A stretch of 64,000 bases of DNA from Marthasterias glacialis. Taxonomy: Eukaryota; Echinodermata; Asteroidea; Forcipulatida; Asteriidae. Where the stretch lies: contig OU452231.1 in assembly GCA_911728455.2 (NCBI GenBank), forward strand, positions 3,380,236 to 3,444,235, in the 5' to 3' direction. The notes below the pieces were generated by a model. The model saw only the letters and a program-made list of their open reading frames with translations, was not told the origin of the DNA and made no database searches. Position numbers and translations under genes: made by a program. Below are positions 35,923 to 47,023 of the stretch, in pieces; the stretch's first letter is position 1, and each line of letters begins with the position of its first letter.

Positions 35923-38110
35923 ATGACGAATTCAACACTACTCCTCCTCCCTCCAAAAGGCTATGTTGGAACTCTTCTATGCCGGGCTACCTCATCTACT
36001 CAAAACGAGGAAAACAAATTAAATGGCAATTTTCTTAGTGCAGACAAGTTATACAGATTGGTTTGTACCGATAGTCCAAAACATAATCAAATACCAACCG
36101 GTAGTAGGGAGAATGTATATTTTGTGATAGACAATAGTTCAAATGTTCAGCAGAGAACGGCTGGAAAAGGTAGTGATTTTTCTCATGATTGTGGAGTTTG
36201 GGACAGGAAACTCACATCCACAAAAAACGACTTTGTACTTTGTAATGGTAGTATTAATTGTTTAAAATTGTAAATGGCAGATATTGTAAGACACTCAAGG
36301 GTAAGATGGAGGCATTTCCCCCCGCAACCCACAGATGTCATTTGTGTAATGCGAATGTACTATTCTTCACTCAAAAGAGACACTAGTTATAAGAAGCGTA
36401 TAGCATGGTTTAAAAACAATTCCTCGACAAGATATGTCAAAACTTAATATCGAAATTGTAGAATACACTGGTAAATGTTCAAACAAGGGTAGTAGCCACG
36501 GTAACAGGAAAAAAAGTAACTGGGATTATGTCCGTACAATCAAAACAACTAGAGATGAAACAAAATCATGGGCAAAAGATAATCAACGTAGGAAATTATA
36601 TACAAACATGGTAATGAATAATGTACAAGATGCACCAAGGGATATTAAGCAAAGTCAACATATATGAAATATAATGTAAATATGACTGATAAACATGGGC
36701 AAAGTAAAAATAATTACAGCATAATAATATTCAAAGTGTACTTAATGTACAAGATGCACCAAGGAATATTAAGCAACGTCAAAATAATGTATGAAATATA
36801 ATGTAAATAAGATTGATAAACATAGGCAAAGTAGAAATAATTACGGCATAATGATATTCAAAGTGTACTTAATGTACAAGATGCACCAAGGAATATTAAG
36901 CAACGTCAAAATAATGTATGAAATATAATGTAAATAAGATTGATAAACATAGGCAAAGTAGAAATAATTACGGCATAATGATATTCAAAGTGTACTTAAC
37001 ATGTTACATGATTGTGAATTTGTACAAGAAATAATTCAGACAAAAGGGAAACCACCAAGTATTATATTGTACACTCATGAGCAATTGAAAGATATAATTA
37101 ATATTTGAACTGATGGTACGTCAAGTAGCATTTCAGGCATTAATCGCACATTTAATTTGGGAGCCTGTTTTGTAACTTCATTTGTTTTTTTTCAACACAG
37201 TAACTTAATTCGAACTTTTAGCCCGGTCGCAACCCATATTTTTAGGTCCGGTTTACTTACACTGGGATGGTAGTTACAAAACATATCATAGATTTGTTTC
37301 CTCACATATTAAGGTTTGTTAAATTTGAAAGTAAATGAAACGCATTTGGGATTTAGTGATTTAATTATTGGTACTGGTGAGGAGAAGGATCTCACGAAAG
37401 CTGTCCAGAAATGTTTTCAAGGATCCACATTACTTTTGTGTACTTTTGACACTTAAAAGAAAATGTTGGGAGGTTTTTTAAAGAAAACAAATAGGGACGA
37501 ATAACAAGACTAGAGCAAAGGTTTTAAATGTAATATTTGGACAGAATGGGCCCCTCCATGCAGAGGACATTGTAGAGTTTGAATCTGATATTGTAAATTT
37601 AGGTGAAATTTATCAAGACGATGTACCAGATTTTGTAAATTACTTTAAAAATAAGGAATAAGTATATTGGTGTCATTATTAAAATCAGACGTATTTGTAC
37701 CACAAATGCAACACAAAATCGATTCATTTGAACTGGAAAAACAACTCATGTGAGGCCACGAATCACATCATGAAATGAACATCTAAATGGAAGCCATCAA
37801 AAATACCTGACTTAATTAATAATTTACACGTCATCGTAAAACTTCAGTATCTTGATATGCAACGTTCCTTGCAAGGCCAAGGGAACTACGAACTTGCACC
37901 ACGGGTTGCTCACAAGTTCAAAGTGAACCCTCAAGTATGGGCAGCCAATACAGTAAACAGAGAAAAATAACCACTTCAACAAATTGTTGTTGTGATGGAA
38001 GATCAACAAGGAAACTTTTGTATTTTTATCAGATGGCAAACTAAAACTTCCCAAACACCACAAACTGCTAAAAAAAAAAACAAAAAAAAAAAAACAGGTC
38101 AAAGAAAACA
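35923..38110 (+). pseudogene. Decayed mobile-element gene (MULE-transposase-like protein)
   Basis: Plus-strand fragments in shifting frames give a collinear protein remnant. Landmarks in order are APRDIKQSQHI near 36630-36660, PPSIILYTHEQLKDI near 37050-37090, DGTSSSISGINRTFNLGACF near 37110-37170, SDLIIGTGEEKDLTKAVQKC near 37355-37415, LLCTFDTLKENV near 37435-37465, EDIVEFESDIVNLGEIYQDD near 37563-37622, and NNSCEATNHIMK followed by SKWKPSKIPDLINNLHVIVK near 37740-37850. The order (typical DRTFNLG-type start, EEKALTxAIxxxF core, NNxCESxNHxLK block) matches a family of MULE-like transposase proteins that is multicopy in many invertebrates; that match is from general knowledge, not a search. 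Several stops and frameshifts and the internal triplication at 36619-36998 show it is dead. Codon use is AT-rich like the surroundings. Ends and terminal repeats were not found. Confidence 0.6.
36619..36998. repeat. Three 125-127 bp tandem units inside the decayed transposon gene
   Basis: Units begin AATGTACAAGATGCACCAAG at 36619, 36744 and 36871. Units 2 and 3 are almost identical; unit 1 differs at more sites, so the duplication that made unit 3 is the most recent. The unit encodes the APR(D/N)IKQ block, so it was copied from coding sequence. Confidence 0.92.
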
Positions 38111-38219
38111 CACCTCACATTGGTTGTTCTTCAGTACATTCACGAACTTTTTGTGTGTGATTTCGAACTTGTATATTTTTAGCTTTGAATATAGGCCTAA
38201 TACTTCAGGTTTTTAACAA

Positions 38220-38900
38220 TTTTGACCAGTATTTTGAAATACATAATTTAGCTATATTTCACATGTATCAATTTCATGTAGTTTGCATATATCTTGAAAC
38301 CAGCGTCTCTTTTGAGTGATGAATGACATTTCATCAAATTGATTGTAAATTTTGACTTGTATTTTAAAATACATAACTTGTTACACGAATCATGTGCATA
38401 TTGTTGAAACCAGCATCTCTTTCGATCGATGAATAATATTTCATCAAATTGGTTTTGAAAAGCATAATTTGTTAACTTCACATTTCTTGAAATCTGTGTC
38501 TCTTTTAAGCAATTAATGAGTATTATTTCTTACCCGATCTTACAATTTTAACTTGAATTTCGAAATAGGCCTATATAATTTTATTCACATGTATCAACTA
38601 TTGTGGACATGGTTGCATTTCTTGAGAAATCTCTTAAGCGATGAATAATATTTCATCAAATTGATTGTAAATTTAGACTTGTATTTTGAAATACATAATT
38701 TTGTTATTATATGCAGATACAGTACTTTACATGAATCATGTGTAGTTTGCATATTGTTGAACCAGCGTCTCTTTTGATTGATGAATAATATTTTCATCAA
38801 AATGGTTTTTAAATCCATACTTTGTTAATATACTTCACATTTCGTGAAACCGGTACTAGTAATAGTAGTATTTTGAAATTACTATACTTCACATGTAAAC
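38220..38900. repeat. AT-rich tandem array, units of about 115-190 bp
   Basis: About five diverged units share the order TTGACTTGTATTTTGAAATA, CATAATTTTGTTA, CACATGTATCA, TTGAAACCAGCGTCTCTTTT and GATGAATAATATTTCATCAA. Unit length varies because of indels. All in one orientation. Confidence 0.85.
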
Positions 38901-39547
38901 CAGTGTGATTCTCTGGCATTGATGTTGCAGTGCTCAATCAGTCAACTGGTTGTTATTAATCACAGAGAGGTACAAAATAAAAATGGCTGCTTTTATAATA
39001 ACCAAACATTTACTTACTCTTGGATTCTTTCATTTTGTTAAGTAAAAGATAACACAAATACTCTAGCGTAAATAAGGGGCTTGCTGGTCTCTGCCAGGAA
39101 TTTCCAAAGTTAGTAGCGCCCTCTATTGTCAATTTTTTTTTAATGGTTACATTTACATTAATAATAAGAAATAAACAAAAATTATGTACATAGTATGAAA
39201 TTATATTCCTTTTTTAAAATTAATACAAGAAGAATAAAATCGTCAGAGAATGCATTCATGCAGCAGCAAATACTGTTTTATTAAAAAAAAAAAATTAAAA
39301 AAGGATGACAAGGGCTTTAAAACTTATCCGTTGCATAATGGTATCGCCCAGGTACGGTCCAAAGACAACATGGCGGTCAGAAGTTTTTTTACAACTTCGT
39401 GATAAAGAATCATTATTTTATAACCACACTTTTTTAAACAGATTGAAGGTTATTGTGTACTAACTCCTTCTGATAGCGCCCTCTTTTGAATAAACTCCTC
39501 CAGCCCACGTTAATTTACCGTAGGGTGGACTCATTACCCGGAGGACA
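38901..39547. other. Gene-free stretch
   Basis: Contains isolated AGCGCCCTCT words (39114-39123 and 39474-39483) that resemble half of a CTCF-like motif. No exon recognised. Confidence 0.4.
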
Positions 39548-39553
39548 GAATAC

Positions 39554-40350
39554 TACGAAAGCCCAATCGTGCCACAGAAATAAATAAAATCACTGGAAAA
39601 TAATCCGTTATAACGAATTAATAATCCGTAATAACGAATTAATAATCCGTTATAACGAATTAATAATCCGTTATAACGAATTAAATAATCCGTAATAACA
39701 AATTAATAATCCGTTATAACGAATTAATAATCCGTAATAACGAATTAATAATCCGTTATAACGAATTAAATAATCCGTAATAACGAATTAATAATCCGTT
39801 ATAACGAATTATTAATTCGTAATAACGAATTAATAATCCGTAATAACGAATTAATTAATTAATTCGTTATAACGGATTATTAATTCGTTATTACGGATTA
39901 TTTAATTCGTTATAACGGATTATTAATTCGTTATTACGGATTATTAATCCGTTATAACGGATTATTAATTCGTTATTACGGATTATTTAATTCGTTATAA
40001 CGGATTATTAATTCGTTATTACGGATTATTTAATTTGTTATAACGGATTATTAATTCGTTATTACGGATTACTAATTCGTTATAACGGATTATTAATTCG
40101 TTATTACGGATTATTAATTCGTTATTACGGATTATTAATTCGTTATTACGGATTATTTAATTCGTTATAACGGATTATTAATTCGTTATTACGGATTATT
40201 AATTCGTTATAACGGATTATTAATTCGTTATTACGGATTATTAATTCGTTATAACGGATTATTAATTCGTTATAACGGATTATTAATTCGTTATAACGAA
40301 TTATTTTCCAGTGATTTTATTTATTTCTGTGGCACGATTGGGCTTTCGTA
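39554..40350. mobile_element. 797-bp foldback element with 20-bp palindromic unit array
   Basis: Terminal inverted repeats of about 55 bp start TACGAAAGCCCAATCGTGCC and run through ACAGAAATAAATAAAATCAC to TGGAAAATAA. GAATAC lies directly outside both ends (39548-39553 and 40351-40356) as a target duplication (or AATA, if the outer C/G pair belongs to the repeat). Between the arms is an array of 20-bp units: AATAATCCGTTATAACGAAT-type on the left (39603-39860) and the reverse complement on the right (39861-40300). Units alternate between GTTATAAC and GTAATAAC forms, giving a 40-bp dimer. The whole element is one long hairpin. No coding capacity. Confidence 0.93.
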
Positions 40351-40356
40351 GAATAC

Positions 40357-40932
40357 CCTTTGACACCGGCACCAATGATAATTATAATTATATCCCCATT
40401 CCCACCAATGAAAAACAATATACTACGGCTGTTCGAGTTTAGGTTCAATGGCTGCTTCTGTTTTAATATGTTCGTCAAACAGCCGTAGGTTGAACCAGCG
40501 ATTGGCCGATTGGCTGCAATAAGTCTAGTATTTACTGTTAACGTGTGGTTAAATTAAGGCATAGCCTGTTAGTAAATCGGGATCCAGACTATATTTCTAT
40601 CAATAAAATTATTTACTAGCTAGGTTGTTTAATGTTTGTATGTAGTTTCCTGACAAAATTTATATGGTTTTTACCGTCAGTTTCTTCTTGGTGATCGACC
40701 ATTCGACATGGATGAAACGTCGGTTATATGAAGCCACCAAGAATACAAGTATTTCATCGAAATCTGTCGATCACAAAATGACTGATTGCTGGATAAGTGA
40801 ATCACTTAATTTGTGAGTGAATGCAGAATACACAGACACAAGCAAATTAGTCATCAGTCTCATTAAAGATCCTTACTCTTCATCATCATCGTCAACATTT
40901 ATTTAAAAGATAGCTTCACGCATTCACCAATC
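40357..40932 (+). promoter_or_regulatory. Upstream region of CHMP3
   Basis: Includes the likely 5' UTR directly before the ATG at 40933. An inverted pair near 40690-40790 (TTGGTGATCGAC / GTCGATCACAA) with GATGAAACGTCGG between suggests a small MITE here. No TATA box or transcription start could be assigned. Confidence 0.35.
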
Positions 40933-40977
40933 ATGGGCCTATTTGGTAAAACACCACAAAAAGATCCAAAGGAACAG
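40933..40977 (+). CDS. CHMP3: CHMP3 exon 1
   Basis: 15 codons, MGLFGKTPQKDPKEQ, followed by a consensus GTAAGT donor. Ends in phase 0. Confidence 0.93.
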
Positions 40978-43900
40978 GTAAGTAAGAACAACGCTAGAGT
41001 TTATCCTAACAATTTGTAATAAAACCATTCATGCCATTTGGTTGTGATAACATTGATGACATTATTCTATTAATTTATAAAATCTTAATGGAAAATCGTC
41101 TGTGACGGTCGTGCGGATGGAGTGGAGGGTTACGATTATCGCAACTTTTAGTAAACCGTGAACCTACCAAAAATAATTCATATTATTTAAATATATGTAG
41201 TAAATTTATTATCGATTTTACATTGTTAATATTTATATCACTTACTTAGTACTACTAGGCCCACTTAGTACTATTGCATTGCTTATTTTTTTGTAAGCAT
41301 GTAGGCCCTACTAGTTCAAGTTGGTAATTAGTTTTACGTGGTAGCAACATCTCTTGCAAAAATAGAAAAACAGAAATACGCTCAAAGAAGACGGTTGAAT
41401 TTGAAAGTTCCCCGCACAACATGCACAGACAGAGCAGAGTGCATACATAACTTTTACACAACAATGCTTGTTTAGGGGCCATTTATTTGCTAGTTCTAAT
41501 AGAGCCAGTCTTTATATCACATGTTAACACACCCCCACGTGACCAATTACAGTGCTTATAACTCTCCACGAGGTATTTATTAATGTCTTTTAATAAAGTA
41601 ATAAGTAAATTGTTTCAATTGATAACCCCATTAGCCTTTTTCACATATGGTGGACACTATAGACTAATCCAAGCAGCTCGTTCATGGGTGTTTACACCAC
41701 CACAGCTATGGCCGCTGCACACGCACGCGACGCACACGCGCTGTGAATCCTCCATGCTGATCATACACAAATACGCGCTGACGCGCTATTGTCTCGTCGT
41801 GTGGGCGCGTGCGGCAGCCGTAGCTGTGGTGATGTAAAACACCACAAACGAGCACTGCTCAGGGAAATGTATAGGACTGCGCTGTTTGGTTTGGGTGTAG
41901 ACAGAAAAATTTTCCCAAACCTAATAGTGTCAAAGTATCGTGTCCACCACATCTCAAAATGGCGTTATTGGCCTCCTGGTCAGAAACCAGAGCAGAGGGT
42001 TTGCGATCATCCCTTGAGTTTGATAATGATGATATGGTTTTCTTGAAATTGGCAGGTGCAAGAGTGGACAAGAAATTTGACAAGAGAAGGCCGAAAGCTC
42101 GATAGACAGATCAGATGTGAGTTTATTTGTGTGGAATTCTAGGCAAGAGTGACGGTTATTACATCGGTGATCAATCAGCCTCCATCATGCCCATACTCAT
42201 GTCCATGATCCACCTAAAACCAATTTGCCAACAAATCTTCACCAGCCCTTCCCCTATGTCTGTTGGTTTGTTGTAGATAAAGCACCACAACAATTGACCT
42301 GTCCATTAAGCACCGCCCTTGCTGTATTGACCAATCATAGATGTGATTGCGCAACCAAAAATCTGACAAGAGTCCACCAAACACATTAGTGTACATTGCG
42401 CTCTGTGGGCGGGGCTTAATGGATCGGTCTATTGCACCAACCTAGCCTGACCAGTTACTGCCTGTTATTTTGTTTGTAATTGAGGCCTAAATCACTGTAA
42501 AAAAAGGGTTATACCTTGCCTTGCAAAATTTCAATTTGGCAAAGGAATCACATAGTTTTGGAAAGCAATTTTATTGGATGATTCAGCTTCAAAACTTTGA
42601 AACTCTTGTGTTGAAAAGTGTGTGATCGCAGTCGTCTGGCCCAAGCGTTCTGTCTTGCACTAGTACACATCGTGCACATTTATACGTTACTTGTACAATT
42701 TCCAAGACTTGCTGGAACTGTCCTTACTGGCTTTATTCAGCCACTCGAAGGTCTCTGGTACAAACTCTGGAATATTTTTCACAGATTTTGAGAAAGAAAA
42801 GCCTCTATTGAATACAAATGCAACAATTATCATGTACCGTACCGCACTTTTCTATGGAGAATGTTGTGTCTGTTTACATTTAATACCAAAAATAGGTCAC
42901 GTGACGCGTGTCGCGCAATCAGTCTATTAATACAACTGTAGTTACTCCTTAAACCAAATTGTGTTTACTACAGCTAAGCCCAAGTTGTCCGGGGCCCAAT
43001 TTCATCTAGTAAGGAATTTGGTAACACCATCTATGAGAGGTTCAATGTTGTGACCGCAAACTGTTTTTCCACCAAGCACCACCATGCAAAGTTTCAAATT
43101 CTAATTAGGGCCCAACTTCATGAAGCTGTTAAGCAGGAAATGGTGCTAAGCAATTTCTTTTGCTAAGGAAAGTAATAAGTTGTTTTGTTCCAATCTTGGA
43201 TCATAGCGATCGAAAGAGAAGAGCTCAAGGTGAAGAGATCCATCAAAGAAGCAGCCAAAAAGGGACAGAAGGATGTCTGTAAAATCCTGGCGAAGGAGAT
43301 TGTCAACTCCAGGAAGGCCAAGACGAGGATTTACACCTCTAAGGCACAGCTTAACTCAGTCGGTATGCAGATGAAGAACCAGCTAGGTAAAGAACAATCC
43401 AAACTATTAATAACCTTGGGAATAAAAGGGTAATGATGATGAGGTCCTAAATGGCCGTTTAACCAGTTGACACCGGATGACGTGAATACACCCCAAATGT
43501 TTCCACTGCCTGGAAATGGAAGCCTTCTTAAGACGCCATTACATGTATGTAATTTTGGACCACCGGACTGAAGGTCGCCCGGTCATTCAACTGTCAATAC
43601 ACACATTCTGCCCAACGCTTCATTTCACCCACACAAGGACAAAAAAAGGTCTTGATTTTACTCCCATTTTGTGGTCATTGAGAGGCGATTTTTGTGTAAT
43701 TCCAGATTATAGACCTTTGTCCTTTTGTTCCAAGAAGGGGATTACGAGGCATCAAGAGGCTTCCACCATTGTTCATTGTATTTCGGCTCAATGGAGGTAA
43801 GTCAGAGTGAGTCGGGAATCGAGCCATGGTTCCGTGTTTAGTACCACTCCTATGCCGTAGGTAACGGCAGATGTTTTGCGATTCACACTGTGTAAAATTG

Positions 43901-45824
43901 ACATTTTCTCGATCAAGTGACAAAACGGACAATCCAATAAAGAAAATATTTGTTCTGGTGGCATTTTCAAGCCAAGGTTTCTATTCTGCCAGCGGTACCC
44001 TAAAAAAAAAATTTCTGGCAATTCCGCCAAAAGCATTCCACCAGGGGGACGAAACAAAAAACAGAATCCCAGCGGCAACTGATTAAGCAAAGGAAAGGGT
44101 CTTGGCCGTGGGATAAAGGACAGAGCTAAAGGCGAGGTCCATTATTATCCCACGGCAAAGACCCTGCCTGGTCTTAAACCGCGATTGAAGACCTCATCAT
44201 CACCCTTTTATCCCATTCAAAAATGTCTTTTTATTTTGTTTAAACATGCTAAAAATTATCACAAAATAATGATCATTGAAATAAAGAATGCGTCTTCCCC
44301 TCGACATTTCACAGTTATTAAAATTTTCATCAAATTTGTTCAACGCCCGCGTCTTACATTTATTCACTTCGTTTATCGTAAGGTATGGTGGGTTTGGGTG
44401 CGTAAGATTATTTTTGACACTTGTATATAAAATGGTCTCAAACAGCTCCAACCATGTCATAAACACTACGACGTGATCCCGTTCCAACTAATCAGAATGT
44501 CAGAACAATCTTAGCCATTTGAATTTGATGGATTTGAGTTGACTTTCACACGATAAGATTTAGCTGATTACGTTGAATTAAAATTGAATAAATTGAATTG
44601 TTCTAAAGATACAGACTCATTGGGAAAAAATAGCCGTTGATAAGCTCTCTCAGTGAGATAGGCGACTTGTCTCACGTTGTATGTTGGTACGTGGTCCTTC
44701 GTGCCACGAAAATGGCCGTCGGGTAGTGGTGACGAGCCATCGTCTTTAAGCTTGCCTAGACGTTGTCGTGATAGAAACATTTCTTTCCTGTTTCCTTCTA
44801 GCTGTCATCAGGATGTCCGGTGCTCTGGAGAAGAGTGCAGATGTCATGAAAAGCATGCAGCAGCTTTGTAAAGTTAGCGAGGTACAGGCAACAATGATGG
44901 AAATGTCGAAGGAGATGATGAAGGCAGGCATCATCGAGGAGATGTTGGAGGACACCTTTGAGTCCTTGGAGGATGATGACCTGGAAGAGGCATCCTCAGA
45001 AGAGGTTGAGAAAATTCTCTTTGAGATCACAGCGAGTGAGTTTGTACTTCATTTTTTTATTTAAACTTGCATCACCTTTATGGCAATCCCTGTGCTGTTG
45101 CTTCCCAGGTTATATCCATACAGCCAGCTCTATGGTTGTATCGTATAATGGGGTGCGGTCCTTGGCTACACGGCAGTAACCGGTTGGCTTCTGACTGGCA
45201 CCCCTGAGCAAAGATAAAGACAAAATAGGGACACCATAATTAAGCTAGATAGCTCAGTTGATAGAGCGTCAGTACGTTAAGCCGATGGTTGCAGGTTCAA
45301 ATCCCGCTCCAGTCAATTTTTCTTTAATCCCCAGAATTAATCCCTTTTATTTGGATTTAATTTTTATGAAAAATTCAAGGGAGTTTATTCAAGGAATAAA
45401 TTCTTACTGTTCTGTAGGCCTATAAACTCTTAATGTTCTGTAGGCCTATATAGTTTGTTCTTTAATGCGCACTCCCTACTCCACTACGCAGGGTCATATA
45501 TCTGCTTCATCTCTGGTCATGTTCCCTTTATGTAGCAGCAAGAATGAATACTGGTTGTCATCATATAATAAGTGACCAGACTGTTTACCTTTCCATCTCG
45601 GTTTGGTCGCATTGTTTTCAATGGTAGGAAGTCACAATGAATTCACGGTGTTTAATACATACACACCTCTTGTCTTTTCATTTTAAGATCATCTCAGTGA
45701 CGCACCCAAAGCTGTCAAAGACGACCTTCCGGCAGGAGCAACAGCAGTCGTCTCGGATGAGGAGGAGGAGGTAGCTGAAGACATCTCGGAGATGCAGGCA
45801 AGACTTGAAGCGCTCCGCAGTTAA
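40933..45824 (+). CDS. CHMP3: CHMP3/VPS24, ESCRT-III subunit, complete in five exons
   Basis: Charged multivesicular body protein 3 polymerises with CHMP2 and CHMP4 on endosomal and other membranes to drive inward budding and neck scission, and recruits the ATPase VPS4. Joining 40933-40977, 42056-42116, 43207-43386, 44802-45035 and 45688-45824 gives 657 nt, 218 residues plus stop, against about 222 in human. The protein starts MGLFGKTPQKDPKEQ, followed by the basic helix 1 (VQEWTRNLTREGRKLDRQIR), helix 2 (KVKRSIKEAAKKGQKDVCKI), helices 3-4 (KEMMKAGIIEEMLEDTFES), an acidic linker (DEEEEVAED) and the C-terminal MIT-interacting motif SEMQARLEALRS. MGLFGK and the helix sequences separate it from CHMP2 (MSLFG/MASLF). 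All introns have GT-AG ends and compatible phases (0, 1, 1, 1). Intron 4 contains a tRNA-like SINE head. The ATG is fixed by the family N-terminus. No broken frame. Confidence 0.96.
41676..41853. mobile_element. MITE-like inverted repeat in CHMP3 intron 1
   Basis: GCTCGTTCATGGGTGTTTAC with CACCACAGCTATGGCCGCTG on the left pairs with CAGCCGTAGCTGTGGTGATG and TAAAACACCACAAACGAGC on the right; arms of about 58 bp with some mismatches. GC-rich against its background. It lies between fragments related to the 20068-20323 MITE (41627-41665 and 41865-41965) and may have inserted into such a copy. Confidence 0.75.
42056..42116 (+). CDS. CHMP3: CHMP3 exon 2
   Basis: 61 nt after an acceptor TTGGCAG; encodes VQEWTRNLTREGRKLDRQIR plus one base; donor GTGAGT. 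This is the basic helix 1 that in family members contacts acidic membrane lipids. Too short to stand out as an open frame. Confidence 0.92.
42291..42434. mobile_element. MITE, copy 1 of the 57423 family, in CHMP3 intron 2
   Basis: Left end CAATTGACCTGTCCATTAAG and right end GCTTAATGGATCGGTCTATTG-type are inverted repeats (right: CTTAATGGATCGGTCTATTG). Interior has TTGACCAATCATAGATGTGA and CTGACAAGAGTCC, matching TTGACCAATCACAGCCTTGG and CCGACAAAAGTCC at 57423-57703. Confidence 0.75.
43207..43386 (+). CDS. CHMP3: CHMP3 exon 3
   Basis: 180 nt after the acceptor ATCATAG; encodes SIEREELKVKRSIKEAAKKG onwards through QDVCKILAKEI-type helix 2 to MKNQL; donor GTAAAG, ends in phase 1. Confidence 0.92.
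44096..44165. repeat. Hairpin in CHMP3 intron 3
   Basis: AGGGTCTTGGCCGTGGGATA pairs with TATCCCACGGCAAAGACCCT; one or two mismatches, 25-bp spacer. Confidence 0.75.
44802..45035 (+). CDS. CHMP3: CHMP3 exon 4
   Basis: 234 nt after acceptor CCTTCTAG; encodes AVIRMSGALEKSADVMKSMQ through the near-invariant SKEMMKAGIIEEMLEDTFES to EKILFEITA; donor GTGAGT, ends in phase 1. Confidence 0.95.
45246..45320 (+). repeat. tRNA-like sequence (SINE head or tRNA pseudogene) in CHMP3 intron 4
   Basis: Carries a near-perfect A box (TAGCTCAGTTGATAGAGCG) and B box (GGTTCAAATCC) at tRNA spacing. The acceptor stem pairs at about five of seven positions, the anticodon stem has a mismatch and position 33 is not T, so it is not a credible functional tRNA. 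The following CCAGTCAATTTTTCTTTAAT resembles the tail at 17605-17625, favouring a tRNA-derived SINE. Confidence 0.65.
45688..45824 (+). CDS. CHMP3: CHMP3 exon 5
   Basis: 137 nt after acceptor TTTTAAG; encodes a linker, the acidic DEEEEVAED and the MIM1-type end EMQARLEALRS, then TAA at 45822. MIM1 is the VPS4/MIT-domain binding motif. Confidence 0.94.
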
Positions 45825-45885
45825 GAGGGGTAAACGGACCCAGATTTCTCAACCTCAAAAAATATCAAAAAAGAGTGTCCTTCCC

Positions 45886-46296
45886 TGGCCTTTCGGCAAG
45901 GCCATCGTGACTTAGACAGCTATGTAGCCGCAAAGACCAAGTCAGCGCACACAATCGAGTGGCGAAGCCACGAGGGCCTTTTCCAAATTGATTTTGCATT
46001 TTTTTGTTGTTGATTTAAGCATAAAGTTTCAACATAAGTTATTCACAATTTTTATGCAAATAAGTAAAGCGCTGAAAGGGTAACCAATCACAATGCGGAT
46101 AGGGTTAGTACATGCTGACCCTCATCGCTTCTGATTGGCTGGGAATTTTGCTAAATAAAGAAAATCATTCAAAATGTCTGACAAGTTGAAAAAGAGCCTC
46201 CTGGCTTCACCACTCATGCGCGCTGACTTGGTCTTCGCTGCAGTGGCTTGGCAGCTACACAGATGTCAAAGCCACGAAGGCCTTGATAAAAGGCTA
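45886..46296. mobile_element. 411-bp MITE directly downstream of the CHMP3 stop, with 9-bp target duplication
   Basis: Starts TGGCCTTTCGGCAAGGCC and ends GGCCTTGATAAAAGGCTA; inverted repeats continue with GTGACTTAGACAGCTATGTAG and CAGCTACACAGATGTCAAAGCC-type words (each under 22 bases). GTCCTTCCC flanks it at 45877-45885 and 46297-46305. It lies 61 bp after the TAA and before the AATAAA at 46485, so it probably sits in the 3' UTR. A shorter relative is at 52161-52340. Confidence 0.85.
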
Positions 46297-46484
46297 GTCC
46301 TTCCCTGACGCTCACAAGTAAATGTCATCACCTAGTCTCAAATTGCAAGAAAACATCCACTTGGCCGTAGCGAGAAACTTTCACGGGACTGAAAACTTTT
46401 TTCAAGACCAAAAACTAGTTCCTTCTCTTCGTAAATTCATCCCATGCTGAACTTTCAGCATGAGGTTTGGACTGGAAAAGCTTC

Positions 46485-46490
46485 AATAAA
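46485..46490 (+). terminator. Candidate CHMP3 poly(A) signal
   Basis: AATAAA about 660 bp after the stop codon, past the MITE. It would place that element in the mature 3' UTR. Further AATAAA-like words occur downstream, so this is one candidate. Confidence 0.4.
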
Positions 46491-46499
46491 GTAAATCTT

Positions 46500-47023
46500 A
46501 AAAAGTGTCTCTAGAAATGCGGAACCACTGGACTTGTTTGGTTTGGAGGTTACCGGCCCGATGCTAACATTACTGGATTTATTCCTGCAGTCCAGTGACT
46601 ATTTCACGCCCTGTAGATGAACACCATTTTGAGGTTCAAGTGACTGGTCTTTGTTCACTTCGAACTCTTAAGTCAAACTTTTTAAAGTCTACATGCATTG
46701 GCCTGTAAAGCGTTCCTAATAACTTGACTCCTAAAAGATAGATATAGGAGTGGCATAACTTCAATGAGCCAAAAGAGGGCAGGCTTACAATCTGGAAAAT
46801 TATTTTTGGAAAAGGTCCTTTTAAAAAACAGACCCTGGTACTGCAAAGATCCATTTCCTGTAGTTTTGAAATATGCTAAGCAATGAAATACTGTGGTTCA
46901 CAGAAGCAGGTTAACTGTTGATGTGGTATATCGTGTCTGTGATTAGTTCCCTTCTAATTTCCCCGTGTGAATTTTTTAAAGCAGTAGACCTAGAACCTGC
47001 TGATCAGTTTTATGAGATTGAGC
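46500..47023. other. Non-coding stretch after CHMP3
   Basis: No exon or repeat partner recognised. Confidence 0.4.

Larger units (their letters stand above)
40978..45687 (+). other. CHMP3 intron contents
   Basis: Intron 1 (40978-42055) holds the inverted repeat 41676-41853 and a part-copy of the 20068 MITE. Intron 2 (42117-43206) holds the MITE at 42291-42434 and GGGCCC-type sequence at 42998-43140. Intron 3 (43387-44801) holds the hairpin 44096-44165. Intron 4 (45036-45687) holds the tRNA-like head at 45246-45320. Frames of 80-100 codons in these introns show no domains. Confidence 0.7.

Noticed and set aside
39554..40350. Replication origin or centromeric satellite
   Set aside because: Terminal inverted repeats and duplicated flanks show a mobile foldback element; nothing supports the other readings.
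45246..45320. Functional tRNA gene
   Set aside because: A and B boxes are good, but acceptor and anticodon stems have mismatches and position 33 is not T; a SINE head is more likely.
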